Assembly (NCBI RefSeq): GCF_020283565.1 | Contig: NC_060059.1 | Coordinates: 1,681,501 to 1,745,500, forward strand | Length of the DNA: 64,000 nucleotides | Reading direction: 5' to 3' | Source: Trifolium pratense | Lineage: Eukaryota; Streptophyta; Magnoliopsida; Fabales; Fabaceae | Shown here: piece after piece, positions 24,684 through 36,305 of the stretch | How the letters are laid out: every line of letters begins with the position of its first letter | How positions within the stretch are numbered: position 1 is the stretch's first letter | Translations under genes and position numbers: made by a program | Notes under the pieces: generated by a model | The model's input: only the letters and a program-made list of their open reading frames with translations | What the model was told of the DNA's origin: nothing | Database searches by the model: none

Positions 24684-27280
24684 TTATTTGAACAACCGAT
24701 TAGAGCCTTTATTCCAAAATTTTGTTGGTTTTAACATTTTTATTTTGTCAACCCTCTAGTTCATGTAGGGGAGTCTTAATAATTTAGAATTTGGCCGAAA
24801 GATAAATAATACTATCTTAAAAAAAAAAAAAATTCTTCCGAACAATTTATCTTAGAGATATTCATTAACTACTTGAACGTAATTACTTAGTTTAAACATT
24901 AAAGATAGTACAGACACATATTTTTTAATTATATATCTCTGACTTAGCTAATATATTTATTTTACAAACAAATTCATAAGAAATAAACATTCTAAATTAC
25001 CTCAAAGATAAATTAGTAAATACCTTAATGACAAAATTTTACGGGCATTTGTTTTTGTGTGCATTTTTTTATGGTGCCTATGCATTGTCATTCATTTAAA
25101 TATTCATAACAATCTATAAACCGTGATGTCCTTAAATCAATTTTTTTAAGTTTGTTATAACCACAAAGAATAAATACATTTTAAGTGAAGAACAACACAA
25201 AAAGCACATAAAAAAATTCACTTAAGTGTTGTCAATATCTTAATTTTTTTGTTTACATTAAACTCGGGATCGAACCCAGAACCTATAACGTACTACCAAA
25301 AACCTATAACTTAGAATAACAATCAGCCTTATCAAAATATATAATTCATTGGATTAATGTTCCATTTATAATAGATATAAGGCACCCACTTTTTTTTTTT
25401 TTCACCAACCACTTCCAAGAATTCCTTTTTATGTTGTCAAAATATCTTCGAGGATCGGTACCTTTGATGAGAATATGAGGTCGTTTCTTACTCCAAATAT
25501 TCCACATCATTGCATGTCACACCGTTAATAATCCCTTTAAGTATTTTCGACGCCCCGCCGCCGAACAAAATATTCCCATCGACACAAAGGAATCCGGATG
25601 TACCGACGAACTAATACCAAACCACTTGAATATTTTATATCACAAATTAACCACTTGAATATTTGTTACTACTATTAATTTATTATGACACGATGTTTAA
25701 TATTTATTTTAACCGTCATATTTTTGTTGTAATTTGATTTTACGGCCTCCATTTTATAAAAAAAAAAAATATACAAAGTAACTGCATACTTTGTCCAACA
25801 GAAATATATTTTTTTTTTGAAAAATGTCCAACAGAAATACTTCAAAGAATTAATTAATTAAGATTGAATAATTTCAAAGAGGGCCATTACTATTAAGAGT
25901 TATCCAAAATTTGATAGCATCGTGATAAAGACGCTGGCTGGCTGGCTAGAGTAGACTTGCATGATATATATACGCATGCAAAAATCTTATTTTGACCATT
26001 AATTAATTAATTAAGAATAATTTCTTTCATTTTTTTTTTTTTGGTAAACTAATTTCTTTCATTTGATTTTCCTTGTACTTGCACTTGCACAGCACCACAA
26101 ATTAAATAATTGCATGTGGTTGGTTATAAGTCCATCCAGCTAGGACGGTTCAACAGCTTTTTTTATTGTCAAAAAAAGTCATTAAAGGGTTGTACCGTTT
26201 TTTACAAAACTTTCTTCTTCTATTCACACACACTCTGTCTTCCTATCCGGACCGTCCAAACAACTATTTACCGTTTTTCACCGCATCATTCCAAAAAAAG
26301 AATTTATATGATTATAAAATCATTTTTTAATAATAGTGTAAAATTAATTTACATTCAAAACAAAACAAAACAAAATTACATTAGTGGTGCGTATTACTCT
26401 AAAAAGTTGCATGTTTTCGTTATAACAAAAAAATTTACACACGTAGTTTTAATCTCTTTTATTAAACTAATGTATATTTTTAAATGATATTTTACAAATA
26501 ATTTTTTGTGGTTAATTATTTTTGGATGGCAATTACAAATATGTATTTTTATATAATGGAGATGATGATCGAACTCACGATCTCTAACATACTACCCAAA
26601 CTCCTCCATTACTAGACTAAACATACAGTGGCTAGCAAACATGTTTAAAACATTATAAAAAGTTCATTAAAAAATTCAAAGTTTAATTTATAAAGTCAAA
26701 ATTTTCCTCACTTCATCTTTATTTTTTTGTCCAGTACGAGTTTAAAAACGAGTTTAAATTTAAATATAGAAGGAAAGAGATCAATTGAATCTAAAACAAC
26801 ATTAGGAATTTTGTTTCCCATAATGCATTTCTATTTTCTTTTAATCGCATATTATTACTACGTCATACATTACGTCAGATATCCACTATTTCAATTTATT
26901 GATTTGATGATTAACATAGAATATTTTTTTTTTGACAATCATAGAATATATTTAAACATAGTTAATTAATTCAATGTATATGAATATCTATTGTCAAAAA
27001 AAATTAATTTTAATTCAATGTACACTATATATTCAACCTAGAAAAATGCATTGACAAAAAAAAAAAAGTTAGAAAAATATTATTTCAACACAAACTTCCA
27101 AACAAAAATACAAAAAATCTACGTATTCGCACAACTTTTTAAATTTTTTTAATACATTTTGCACCTTTAAAGAACCATACATAAAAGAGACAAAACACAA
27201 ATATCGTATTTTTCCTACAAAAATATGTTCATATAACATAATTTATCCGTTTAACAAAAAAAAACATAATATATCTGACT
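24684..27280. other. Intergenic, AT-rich repeat debris
   Basis: No gene seen. 25440-25530 read on the minus strand gives a short LINE-like stretch (MMWNIWSKKRPHILIKG). Several B-box-like words (GGGATCGAACCCAGAACC at 25266; GATCGAACTCACGATCTC at 26567) suggest SINE debris. Confidence 0.5.
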
Positions 27281-27282
27281 TA

Positions 27283-27431
27283 CTCCATCCGTAACACTTT
27301 ATAAGCAAAAATATATTTTTTAAGTTCATTATATATTTAATCCATCTGATATATATTATGGACCGGATACATTAGATATACAATGAATCTAAAAAAAATG
27401 CATTTTTACTTATAAAGTGTTAAAAAGAGAG
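27283..27431. mobile_element. Stowaway-like MITE, 149 bp, TA target duplication
   Basis: Starts CTCCATCCGTAACACTTTAT and ends with the inverted partner ATAAAGTGTTAAAAAGAGAG; arms extend ~60 bp (AAAATATATTTTTTAAGTTCA against TGAATCTAAAAAAAATGCAT). TA dinucleotides flank it at 27281-27282 and 27432-27433, as in Tc1/mariner-derived Stowaway MITEs. Confidence 0.78.
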
Positions 27432-27433
27432 TA

Positions 27434-27850
27434 TTAGATTAGTCTTTTAAATGAGAGCCTCTTCATCTCCTTAAAGTCGTAAACTATATATGAAGCATTG
27501 AAGCCAACCTTTGTAGGTTGTAACAAGTCCTTTTCATTAGACCCTAACTCCTTGGGTCTTTTGAGTTGTAAGCAAAGATTGCTATCAAATAAGCAACATT
27601 TAGCGTGTGACATTCTAGAAGTGTTGACAAAATTTTCTTTGTTTTGCAAAAATTTCAAACATGCATTCAAAACTTGTGAACTCAACTCTGACGTGCTTTC
27701 GTCCTTTTTCCATGCTTCAATTAATTTTCCTATTTTACTAATATTCTTTTTTTTTTGGTCAAGACCTATTATAATATTCAATTGGTCAAAAAATCTCATA
27801 AATCTAATTTTCAATATGGTCAACAAACAAACGCTTCCTACCATGTTCAT
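27434..27850 (-). CDS. Open frame of 138 codons, unrecognised
   Basis: A minus-strand open frame with Lys-rich, non-repetitive composition (KIGKLIEAWKKDESTSELSS). I do not recognise it; the opposite strand is open over the same stretch, no intron signals were found, and an adjacent MITE overlaps its end. It may be a gene fragment or chance. Nothing else explains this interval. Confidence 0.2.
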   Translation of the reverse strand: MNMVGSVCLLTILKIRFMRFFDQLNIIIGLDQKKKNISKIGKLIEAWKKDESTSELSSQVLNACLKFLQNKENFVNTSRMSHAKCCLFDSNLCLQLKRPKELGSNEKDLLQPTKVGFNASYIVYDFKEMKRLSFKRLI

Positions 27851-28426
27851 TCATTCATAATTCATTCAATTTGATTATTACTTGTAGCAGAGAAAATTAT
27901 TATTTAATTAAAACCAAAACACATCTCAACAAACCTGTTACTGTTTCATTAGGAATTTGGTGGCACCAACTTTCTCCATCAACAACGTCCATCTTTGACT
28001 TCTCCTAGGTAACTGTTTTTCTTTGTTCCTTTTTGTATGTTTGATTTTTCATTCTTCAGTTTGTTGCTTCTTGTTTCACTTTCATGGCTGTCTCTTTTTG
28101 CTGTATGTTTTTTTTTTCTATTATTTCTCTTGTGTTCTTCTGATTTTACATATTCAAACATTGATTTTATAAGCTGGAAATGATGTTTTATTGGTGATCA
28201 TTTTTTCGATGAAAAATATGCATTAAAAAAAATGAACATGTAAAACAAAAAAAAAAAAAAATTGTCTTTTTCAGATTTGTGTGTTTTTCTTTTCTTTTGT
28301 AAGAACTATGATATATTATTTATGTGAATATGTTGTTTAATTTGAGTTTTTTTGTTTTTGTTTGTTGGATTGGATGAAACAGTTTGTAGCAAAGGTGAGG
28401 AGGGTGAGAGTTGGATAGAGATAGAG

Positions 28427-30867
28427 ATGGCTCAGGCTAAGAATCCAAGAGTTATGCCAAACTGTGTTTATGCTTCTAATCCATACCATGAATGCACTGA
28501 AAATTGTTTGCATAAGATCAATGAATTCAATTCCAATAAGCCACCTAAGAATAAAAAGGGTTCTGGTTAGTTCTACTTCCTCTTTGCATTTTTTATATAC
28601 ATAAGTCTCTTTGAATGGCGTATTTTCGTTTATCTGTTGACATGTTCATAAACTGTTTTCACCTTATTTGCATAAGTTACTATCCAGGATATCTCATAAA
28701 AAAGTATATATGAATGCAATTTGATTTTTTTTTTTTTTGTTAATGAAATAGTTTATACATAACCGCTTATATGATAATCGATTATGCTGTAAGAGCTTAA
28801 TTAAGTTGTTTAATCGAACAAACAATATAATTTATTTATATTATGAAGTAAAACACCATTTCTGTATTGTTGGTGGCCTCAAAAAAGTCACTTCTTTAGT
28901 TGTATCAATTGTAACTACCGACGACCCAAGAGCGCTTAGATGAGATGGCGCGGGTGTCTTCTTCTAGCTTAACAAAGGTTCTGGGTTCAATCTCCGGCTT
29001 GGGCATGTTGCAGGCTTGCAGCCACGTTAAAACTCTTAGTGAGACATTAGTCTCTGCAGTTGCGCGTAGAGAATACATGGTTTACACCAAAAAAGAAAAA
29101 AATTGTAACTGCTGACTGGCTTATTGCTATATGTTACTGCTTATTCATGATTTTGGTATGCTTGGACTGTTTTGACTTATTGAAAGTGCTGGTAATTTAT
29201 TATTTTCTTGAGTTCTAACTGCTACAAATCTCTCAACACTTATAAAATCTGTCCTTTTTTCCCAAAGGTTTTCGCAGAAGTGTAACAGACGTTGACATAG
29301 GAAAAAAGACGAACGAAGAAAAGCGCACACACTCAGGCTGTCCTAAAGCATCTAATCCTTACCATACATGTGATGTCAATTGCCAGAAAAGAATGTCAGG
29401 AGCTGATTCAGGTTTCCCTTCATTTTTTATCTACTACTATATTTAAGGATAACAAATTCAATGATGTGTAACTCAGTAACAATTTTCTCATTTTTATATA
29501 TCGTGCGTCTTCTTGTCGGCGCCTTTTCCAATTTATAGGCCAAGTTTAACTTTGTTTTCTAGTTAAGATGAAAGTAGTGTGTAATACTAAGCTGGAAACT
29601 AATCCGAATTGGATCATAGTGAATGTTCGTTCATGAACGTGTATTGACTACAATCTTCTCAAATTGTAGGTGCCATTTCGTTAAACTTTGACAGGAAAAA
29701 GAGGCTAGGTTCTAAGCCTGAACTCCCAGTTCTTGACAATGTACCGAAATCGAAAATTGGTGCTATTTATCTCACTGATGCTGCATCACCAATATCAAAA
29801 TATTATGAAACTAAAAAGCTGGAGCCAAAAAACAATGAGATTGTACCAGCTTCTGGTGCACTACATACCCTAGATGTCAAGGTAACAGCGACCTCGCTTT
29901 TCTCACACCCTCTTCGGAACATTCTGTTGGGCATATAATTTGTTAAGAGTTTGTTAATCTGTTATATAACAGTCTGTAAGCCACGCTAGTTATCAAATAT
30001 GTAACTAATCTTCGCAATAGCATATAGTTGACTTGTCTCTTGACCATGTTTCTTTTGCAGCCTGTCAGTGAGAAAGTCCAACCAAAGGATAATTTTGAGA
30101 ATCTAGACAGTGTGATACTAACAAAACAAGGAGGGGATAAAAACTCGTCGACGAAAGTTGTTCCAATATCCTCTGTTGATGACATTGGAGATGGTCTAAC
30201 TTCATCAGCTGGTGGATCCAAGCACTTTTGTTACTCTGATGTTCTTCATGATGATGATGATGATGTTGACAGTGGAGAGGAGAGTGATTCTGTGGTTTCT
30301 GAGTCACGTGTTCCGGTTGGAAGATACCATGTGAAAGAAAGCTTTGCTACTATCCTGCGATCCATCTTCGATAAGTATGGCGATATAGGAGAAAGCTGCC
30401 ATTTGGAATCGGTTGTAATGCGTTCGTATTACATCGAGTGTGTGTGCTTCGTTATCCAAGAGTTGCAATCAACCTCGATTATGCACTTAAGTAAGTCCAA
30501 GGTCAAGGAATTGTTGGCTATTCTTAATGATGTAGAGTCTGCTCAACTTCGCGTGGCGTGGTTACGTAGCATAGTTAATGAAATTGCTGAAAACATCGAA
30601 CTCATCAATGAGCACCGATCTGTGGAGGAGGCAAAGGCTAACTCTGAGAGTGAAATGGAATCACTGAGAAAAGAGCTAGAATCAAAAATGGAAAATTTGG
30701 CTGAAAAAGAAAAAGAGGCAACAGATATTAAAACAAAAATCGAAGGGATCAAAGAGCGTCTCGGTGAGCTTGAGGTGAAGTCGTCTGATTTGGAGAAGAA
30801 CATGTTATCTATCAAGTCCAAGGTTGATAATTTGAATAGCAGATCATTGCTAGATGAACTACTTTAA
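28427..30867 (+). CDS. PEARLI-4 (phospholipase-like) family protein with two N-terminal Cys motifs
   Basis: Predicted 433-aa protein. 5'-UTR intron 28009-28382; coding exons 28427-28565, 29268-29411, 29670-29881, 30061-30867, GT-AG, total 1,302 nt. Exons 1 and 2 each encode one copy of C-x3-ASNPYH-x-C-x3-C (C13/C23/C27 and C71/C81/C85), with phase-1 introns after each. The middle is low complexity, with an Asp run DDDDDVDSGEESD. The C-terminal part from ~255 (VPVGRYHVKESFATILRSIF) matches the PEARLI-4 family (Pfam 'phospholipase-like Arabidopsis'), ending in a long coiled coil with heptad Leu/Glu/Lys (ELESKMENLAEKEKE). Biochemical activity is not established for this family despite the name. 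The Cys motif may bind metal; that is inference. Position matches Arabidopsis At2g16900 next to AMS. Confidence 0.88.
28917..29100 (+). mobile_element. SINE, 184 bp, TSD AATTGTAACT, in intron 1 of the PEARLI-4 gene
   Basis: A-box-like start (AGATGAGATGGCGCGGGTG) and B-box GTTCTGGGTTCAATCTCC, then a body with GAGACATTAGTCTCTGCAG, a small palindrome, and an A-rich 3' end. Perfect 10-bp duplications AATTGTAACT at 28907-28916 and 29101-29110. Confidence 0.82.
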
Positions 30868-31671
30868 TAAATAATAATGTAAACTGGTGATGGTGATCAT
30901 GGTAATGGTATTAGTATTTTGGCAACTATGCTATATTTACAAGCTAGGTAATGCTATGATGATTACATAATACTTCAATTTTTTTGGTTAAAGATGATTA
31001 TCCCAACAACTTTGGGTTGTATGAATTATGAAGACCTTGTTGAGGTCATGATAAAATTTTAGTTTATCTGGATAAAAGACACTTTTGTTTAATCACTTGA
31101 GGAATTATTTGGCCAGTAAATTTAATACTTTTTTAGCTCTACTGCTAATTTATATTATGATATTTCGGGCGTTTGAAAGGGAGAGGGGATGAAAAAAGAA
31201 AGATACAAAGAAAGAGTTTATGGTTGAGCAAATGTTAACCAATACATTAAAATATTGAATGGGGAATTTTTAGATAAACATGGTGTAGGTAAAATGTATT
31301 GATTTAAGTGTGAGTTGAGGATGAAACGGTGAATGATGAATAATTTATAAGTGAGAGGACTCATAAACCTAACACCTTAAGGTTTTGGGTTAAAGTGTGG
31401 TGTCCAACTCACTTATGTAGTTGTGCAAGACCCGATGTGATGATCCACGTATCCCTCAAGACCCAACACCTTCTTCTCTACTACTTTTATTTTCCACTCA
31501 CTAATGGTCTAACATAACTATATGTATTGGAGCATACCTCTTTGCATCGAATGCGAGGTAGAGATTGACGGTCTCAAGCTTACAAAACATACTCTAACTG
31601 TATTTCATATACCAGATATCTCTTTAAGACCCTAGACTGACTATCATGAGATCTTTTATTTTAGTTGGGAT
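30868..31671. other. Intergenic with LTR-like debris
   Basis: No gene. 31340-31640 resembles a short-LTR fragment (TTTTGGGTTAAAGTGTGGTG, CGATGTGATGATCCACG). Otherwise AT-rich. Confidence 0.4.
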
Positions 31672-32278
31672 TAGGGGTGGTCAAATCCAAACTAATCCAA
31701 ATAAAAACCTCAAACCAATAAAAAAAACTGAAAACTTCAAAAAATTGAATATTTTTTTATGTACTTTTGGATTTCGGATTGATATTTCAGAATCAATCAA
31801 AACCGAACCAAACCGCATACATCTATTTTATTACTTATTTATCTTTTTATTATTATAAATATGTATTGCATTAATCTATTTTTTATTCATTTAAATTTTG
31901 TTAATAGTATTTGTTAGTATAATTTAATCTATTTTTTACTTTTTGATATTTTTCAAATATATAATTGATAATTTTTATTCCAGAATATTATTTTGTAATA
32001 TATTATATGTTATATTTTACATCAAACTTAATATTTATTTTGTTTAAAAAGTCAAACTATTGTTTTATAGCGTTTTTTATAATATTAATATTTAATAAAA
32101 AAAATTATCATTTATAATATGGATCTCCAAAAACCGATCCAAATTAAACCGCATAAAATTGAATCGGATTTTTTTTATTTGTCATTCAAAACCGAACAAA
32201 ACCAAAAATAAATTTATTTTTGAATCGGATAAGTTTTTGCCTCAAAAATCAATCCAAACTGAACCGCGAGCACCCCTA
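31672..32278. mobile_element. Non-autonomous hAT-like element, 607 bp
   Basis: Ends TAGGGGTGGTCAAATCC and GAACCGCGAGCACCCCTA with imperfect inverted termini. Flanking 8-mers GTTGGGAT (31664-31671) and ATTGGGAC (32279-32286) share the central TTGGGA. Sub-terminal AATCCAAACTGAACCGC-type words recur near 2500. No transposase. Confidence 0.68.
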
Positions 32279-32520
32279 ATTGGGACATTCATAGGTTTTT
32301 TCTGGATTCGTTGTTCTTGTTCATGAATTGTTAAAAAAGAAGAATTAATATGTTTTATTTAAGTTATTTGTCAAAATTGATCCATAAGAATCATCTCACT
32401 CATATCAATCTTTTTCCTTTTTTTTATATTTATTTATTGGTAAAACAAAAAAAAAAAGTATCTAACTATTATGATTTATCCATGGTGTAACAAAATAATA
32501 TACGTGTGTTTCAGCCATAA
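32279..32520. other. SYF2 upstream region
   Basis: AT-rich; nothing certain beyond serving as probable SYF2 promoter. Confidence 0.4.
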
Positions 32521-32952
32521 AATAAAAACGTGAAGATAAAGAAAATATCTTTAGCACAACATCGAAATTGGAAGAAGCAAAGCAATTGCATCATACAAAC
32601 GCAAACCAAACCCCCCAATAATCCAATTCCAATTTCCATCGCTGCTTCTTCTTCTTCTTCTTCTTCTTCTTCAGATATCAATCAATCAATCTCTGCTGCT
32701 ACATACATACAGAGACAAAATCATCTAATTGTCACGCTCTTCTCTCTCTCAACGCAACGCATAAAACAAAAAGGGTAACAATCGCTAACCTAATTCACTC
32801 AATACTTTTCTTTTCAGCTTTGATTTTTTTCCCCTTCTTTCAATTCCAATCTCTGTATGTGTTATCTCTTTTCCCCTTCTCTTTTCAATTCACTCAATTC
32901 ATAAATTAGGGTTTTGTTATTATTATTATTATGCAGAAAGAAACTATACAAC

Positions 32953-35305
32953 ATGTCTGAGGAACGAGATGTTCATCCCGATTGCCGGAATGCAAGTAAC
33001 CCTTATCACGAATGTACTGATTACTGCTTTAGAGTCATCGCTGAAGCTAAACTCAGGATGCAGCTACATCATCAATCTGGTTCGTTTTTTCAATTCCACA
33101 TATACACTATCTTCTATTCATTGCTTGTCATCAATCTTCAATTATCTAAATTTTGATTCTTTCAATTGATAATTGGATAATACTTATCTATTATTGCTTT
33201 CATTAGAATTAGAATTAACTTTGGTTTAATCATTGTGTTTGTAGTGTGTGTTTAGTTCTTCAATGACAATACTTGATTTTGAATAAATCGATTTTAGTTA
33301 AAATTGAGCTGAATGTGAAATGGTTTATGTCTGTATACATTCACGTAAAATTGAGTTAAACAATAATTTTGAGTGTAAAATCATGTTTGGAGTCAAAATC
33401 TACAAATAAATCTACAAGTTATAATCAGTTCTGGAGACAAAATAAATTCTTCCTCAAGACATACAAACATGTAAAAATTAGTTCTACACCCCTATAGAAT
33501 CGTTTGCTCCATCCAAATTGAAACCAAACATGTACATAATGAATTACTTTTTTTGTAACAAGTATCTTATTTTATACATGTGTGTGTGTGTATACGCATA
33601 AAACTTGAAATGTTAGTATTATTTTTTGTTATATATGTTTCTGAGTGTTTTTGTCTATATTTATTTACACGTTGTTTGCCGCATGTATCAGAAGTTGCAC
33701 AAGCTAGTGGGGGTAGTCGTCGTGAGGAAGCCATCCCAAATGAATTGTATCCTGACGAGGGAACACATGACGACGGACCGAGACCTGAAGAAAATTCTGA
33801 TAGTGAGCCTGATCAGCCTGAGCCTGCTCAAGAGAACATGGAGGATGGCTCCTTCCCGAAACTCTCTTCCAGACAGAAAAAGTGGATGGAGTTGAGAGCC
33901 AAAATGGTATTAAATGATTAAAATTATTGTGTTTGTAACTTTTATTTATTTATTGGAATAAAATTAAAGATCCTTGCTTTGTTTCCCTGCCAGCAAGAAG
34001 CCAAAAAACGTAATCAAATTGAAATAGCTAATGAAAAAAAGAGGATGGAACCTCCAACTGAGTCTAGGGGTGTTTCTAAACAAAAGTGGCTTGAAGATAG
34101 GAAGAAAAAGATTGGAAAGCTTCTCGATGCAAATGGATTGGATATGACAAAGGCTTATATGCTTGACACACAAGAGGCTGCAGAAGAGAAATACAAGAAA
34201 TGGGATAAGGATCCTGCTCCATTCGGATGGGATGGTATGTTTTTCAATATATATTTCCAACAACTGTTATTGCACAATCAATCACTATGTTAATTTTCTA
34301 GCCGGTTTGATTTTATATGCTCTTGCATAATCAATCAAATACGTTATTTTTCTAGCTGGTTCGATTATATTTATTCTTGCATGCATACATGTATACACAC
34401 AGATATAAAGTTTAAGTGTACTTTATTCTGTCTGTGTTGGCTTCAACGCGGTTCCCAAAAATATCAAGATTTTCAGACTCGTGTAGAGTTTGTAAGCTTG
34501 CACAACAACCAGAGTTTTTAAGCTTGACTACATGGATCAAACATTATAATGTCGTATTATAAATTATAGTTTATTAACCGAATATTACAATGTCTTTTTC
34601 CTTAAGTGAGACCCTACTAGATTTGTTTGCACGAATGTTTGCTGTTATGGAGAATTGCACACATGTTCTGATACTAAAATACTGATAAAGAGGTGTTTAT
34701 AGGCAGAATAACACCTCAAAATATTTGTCTAAATCACATGAATATTTCTTTTTGTTATTTGAAAGCTGACAGAGGTTTTATCTTATATGAGAGATAAGTG
34801 CCTTCCTGTAGAAGTTCTTATGGAATGGATGATAATGTAACTATTTGTTTTACCAGTTTTTAATCAAAGGACATTGTACAATGCATACAAAAAGCGGACC
34901 AAGAACATTGAGGTTGACGTAGAAGAATACAATAGAATGAAAGAAGCTGATCCGGAATTCTATCGTGATGCTTCAAGTCTCCAGTACGGAAAGGTATAAT
35001 GTCAAAACATAAAGTATTATTTTTACTTCTGCATACCAATGGATATTTCATGAGGAATTTTCTTTCCTTCATTGTAGGCGCCAAAAATCTCAGAGGATAA
35101 GATTGACAAGATGGTACAAGAGCTAAAGGATAGGGATGCGAAGCGCGGGTCATTTAGCAGGAGAAGAAAATTTAACGATGAGAAAGATGTTGACTCAATC
35201 AATGACCGTAACGAGCATTTCAATAAGAAGATTGAACGTGCCTTTGGTAAATACACATTGGAGATTAAAAATAATCTTGAGCGTGGAACTGCATTGCCTG
35301 ACTGA
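32953..35305 (+). CDS. SYF2: Pre-mRNA-splicing factor SYF2
   Basis: Predicted 315-aa SYF2/GCIP-interacting (NTC-associated) spliceosomal protein, nuclear. 5' UTR has a (CTT)n run (~32645-32672) and an intron 32775-32940 region ending before AAAGAAACTATAC; the ATG at 32953 is the first in the mature leader. Exons 32953-33079, 33692-33906, 33994-34234, 34857-34993, 35078-35305; total 948 nt. Seen: plant-type N-terminal motif C11-x3-ASNPYHEC21-x3-C25, acidic linker, then the SYF2 core (SSRQKKWMELRAKM, PTESRGVSKQKWLEDRKKK, VFNQRTLYNAYKKRTKNIEV, EYNRMKEADPEFYRDASSLQ) and C-terminal helix. Expected to join the activated spliceosome with CWC/SYF1 partners. Arabidopsis counterpart, from memory, At2g16860. 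Confidence 0.95.
33280..33545. repeat. Dispersed repeat in SYF2 intron 1
   Basis: Words such as CGATTTTAGTTAAAATTGAG, GTATACATTCACGTAAAA, GAGTTAAAC recur at 41000-41085 (TTGATTTTGGTTAAAAGTGA, GATACATTAACGTAAAA). Probably a MITE family; boundaries not defined. Confidence 0.4.
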
Positions 35306-36305
35306 GGCACTTGCTTTTACAGTGGTGCGTTGTATTCTCATTGTTCTAATGCTGGCAAGTTTAAATGGTGGATTGCATTTTCTGAGGGTTTTTTTATCAG
35401 ATGTAATATTATAGATTTTTGCTATGCCCACATATGGAGCATTGTGGAGTATTTATAACTTCTGGAGTTTAAATGCTTGCTTCAGACATGGGTTCTTCTT
35501 TTGTAGCACTCTTCTCGTTCATTCTATGTTTCAATTCATTCTATGTTTCAATGTGTATGAGGCATTTTATACAAAAATGGATACAAATGATTTGAATCAA
35601 TCACGGTGCAAATTGAAATACACATCACATGATTGGATAAAACGTTACATGTTGAACCAATCACATGATTTTGATGTGTGACATGAATTAGAAATTTTTT
35701 TGACAAATAATATTAACAATTTTATGGAACCTTATTCTTTTCCAATTTATTTTATTGTTGGATATGGATTTAGAGTAAATTTATTTTATCCTTAATAAAA
35801 AAGAGAGTAAATTTATTATCCAAGAGTATTGATGGTGAAAATTGAATCCTGGTCAACCATTGATCACACATTTGATTAATGATCTTATACACTTAAAATG
35901 TGCGAAGCACTATCAATTTCTTCCAAGGTTCAAGCTATTGTATTGATCATTTACATGCTGTGGAAAATTATTTCCACCTTATCCAATTATTCATTGACCA
36001 TAGTAGTAAATGCAAAGTTCATTGTCACCATTACATAAGAACTTCCAAACTAGCAAACAGTCCTATTGACTTGTAATGAAAGAAGTTTCGTCGAAACAAA
36101 GTGTCATGATAGAAAAACATGTGCTATTGACTTGGTAGCCTTTTGGAAGAACAATTCTAAAAAACTTTTAATCCCTTCAAAGAAAACGATTGGCCAAGTC
36201 CCTACACTGACTCACTGTTTTATTGACTCCAAATCTGAATATTCAACATTATATGTCAATTCCATTTGTAGTTTAATTCATACCACTCTTTTGAGTTTGA
36301 GAAAA
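35306..36305. other. Intergenic between SYF2 and the phosphatase
   Basis: SYF2 3' UTR to ~35.5 kb, then AT-rich DNA. 35590-35690 has inverted words (TCAATCACGGTGCAAATTG, ATCACATGATTGG / CCAATCACATGATTTTG). The frame of the phosphatase is open for 80 codons upstream of its ATG (36066-36305) but has no in-frame ATG, so I treat it as leader. Confidence 0.5.

Noticed and set aside
26110..26487. 125-codon plus-strand frame at 26.1-26.5 kb
   Set aside because: Lys/Phe/Ile/Tyr-rich AT-biased sequence without motif or splice support.
32931..32933. ATG at 32931 as SYF2 start
   Set aside because: It is out of frame with SYF2 and sits just before a splice acceptor, so it is likely removed with the 5'-UTR intron.
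36066..36305. N-terminal extension of the phosphatase upstream of 36306
   Set aside because: No in-frame ATG, and a proper signal peptide starts at 36306; treated as 5' leader.
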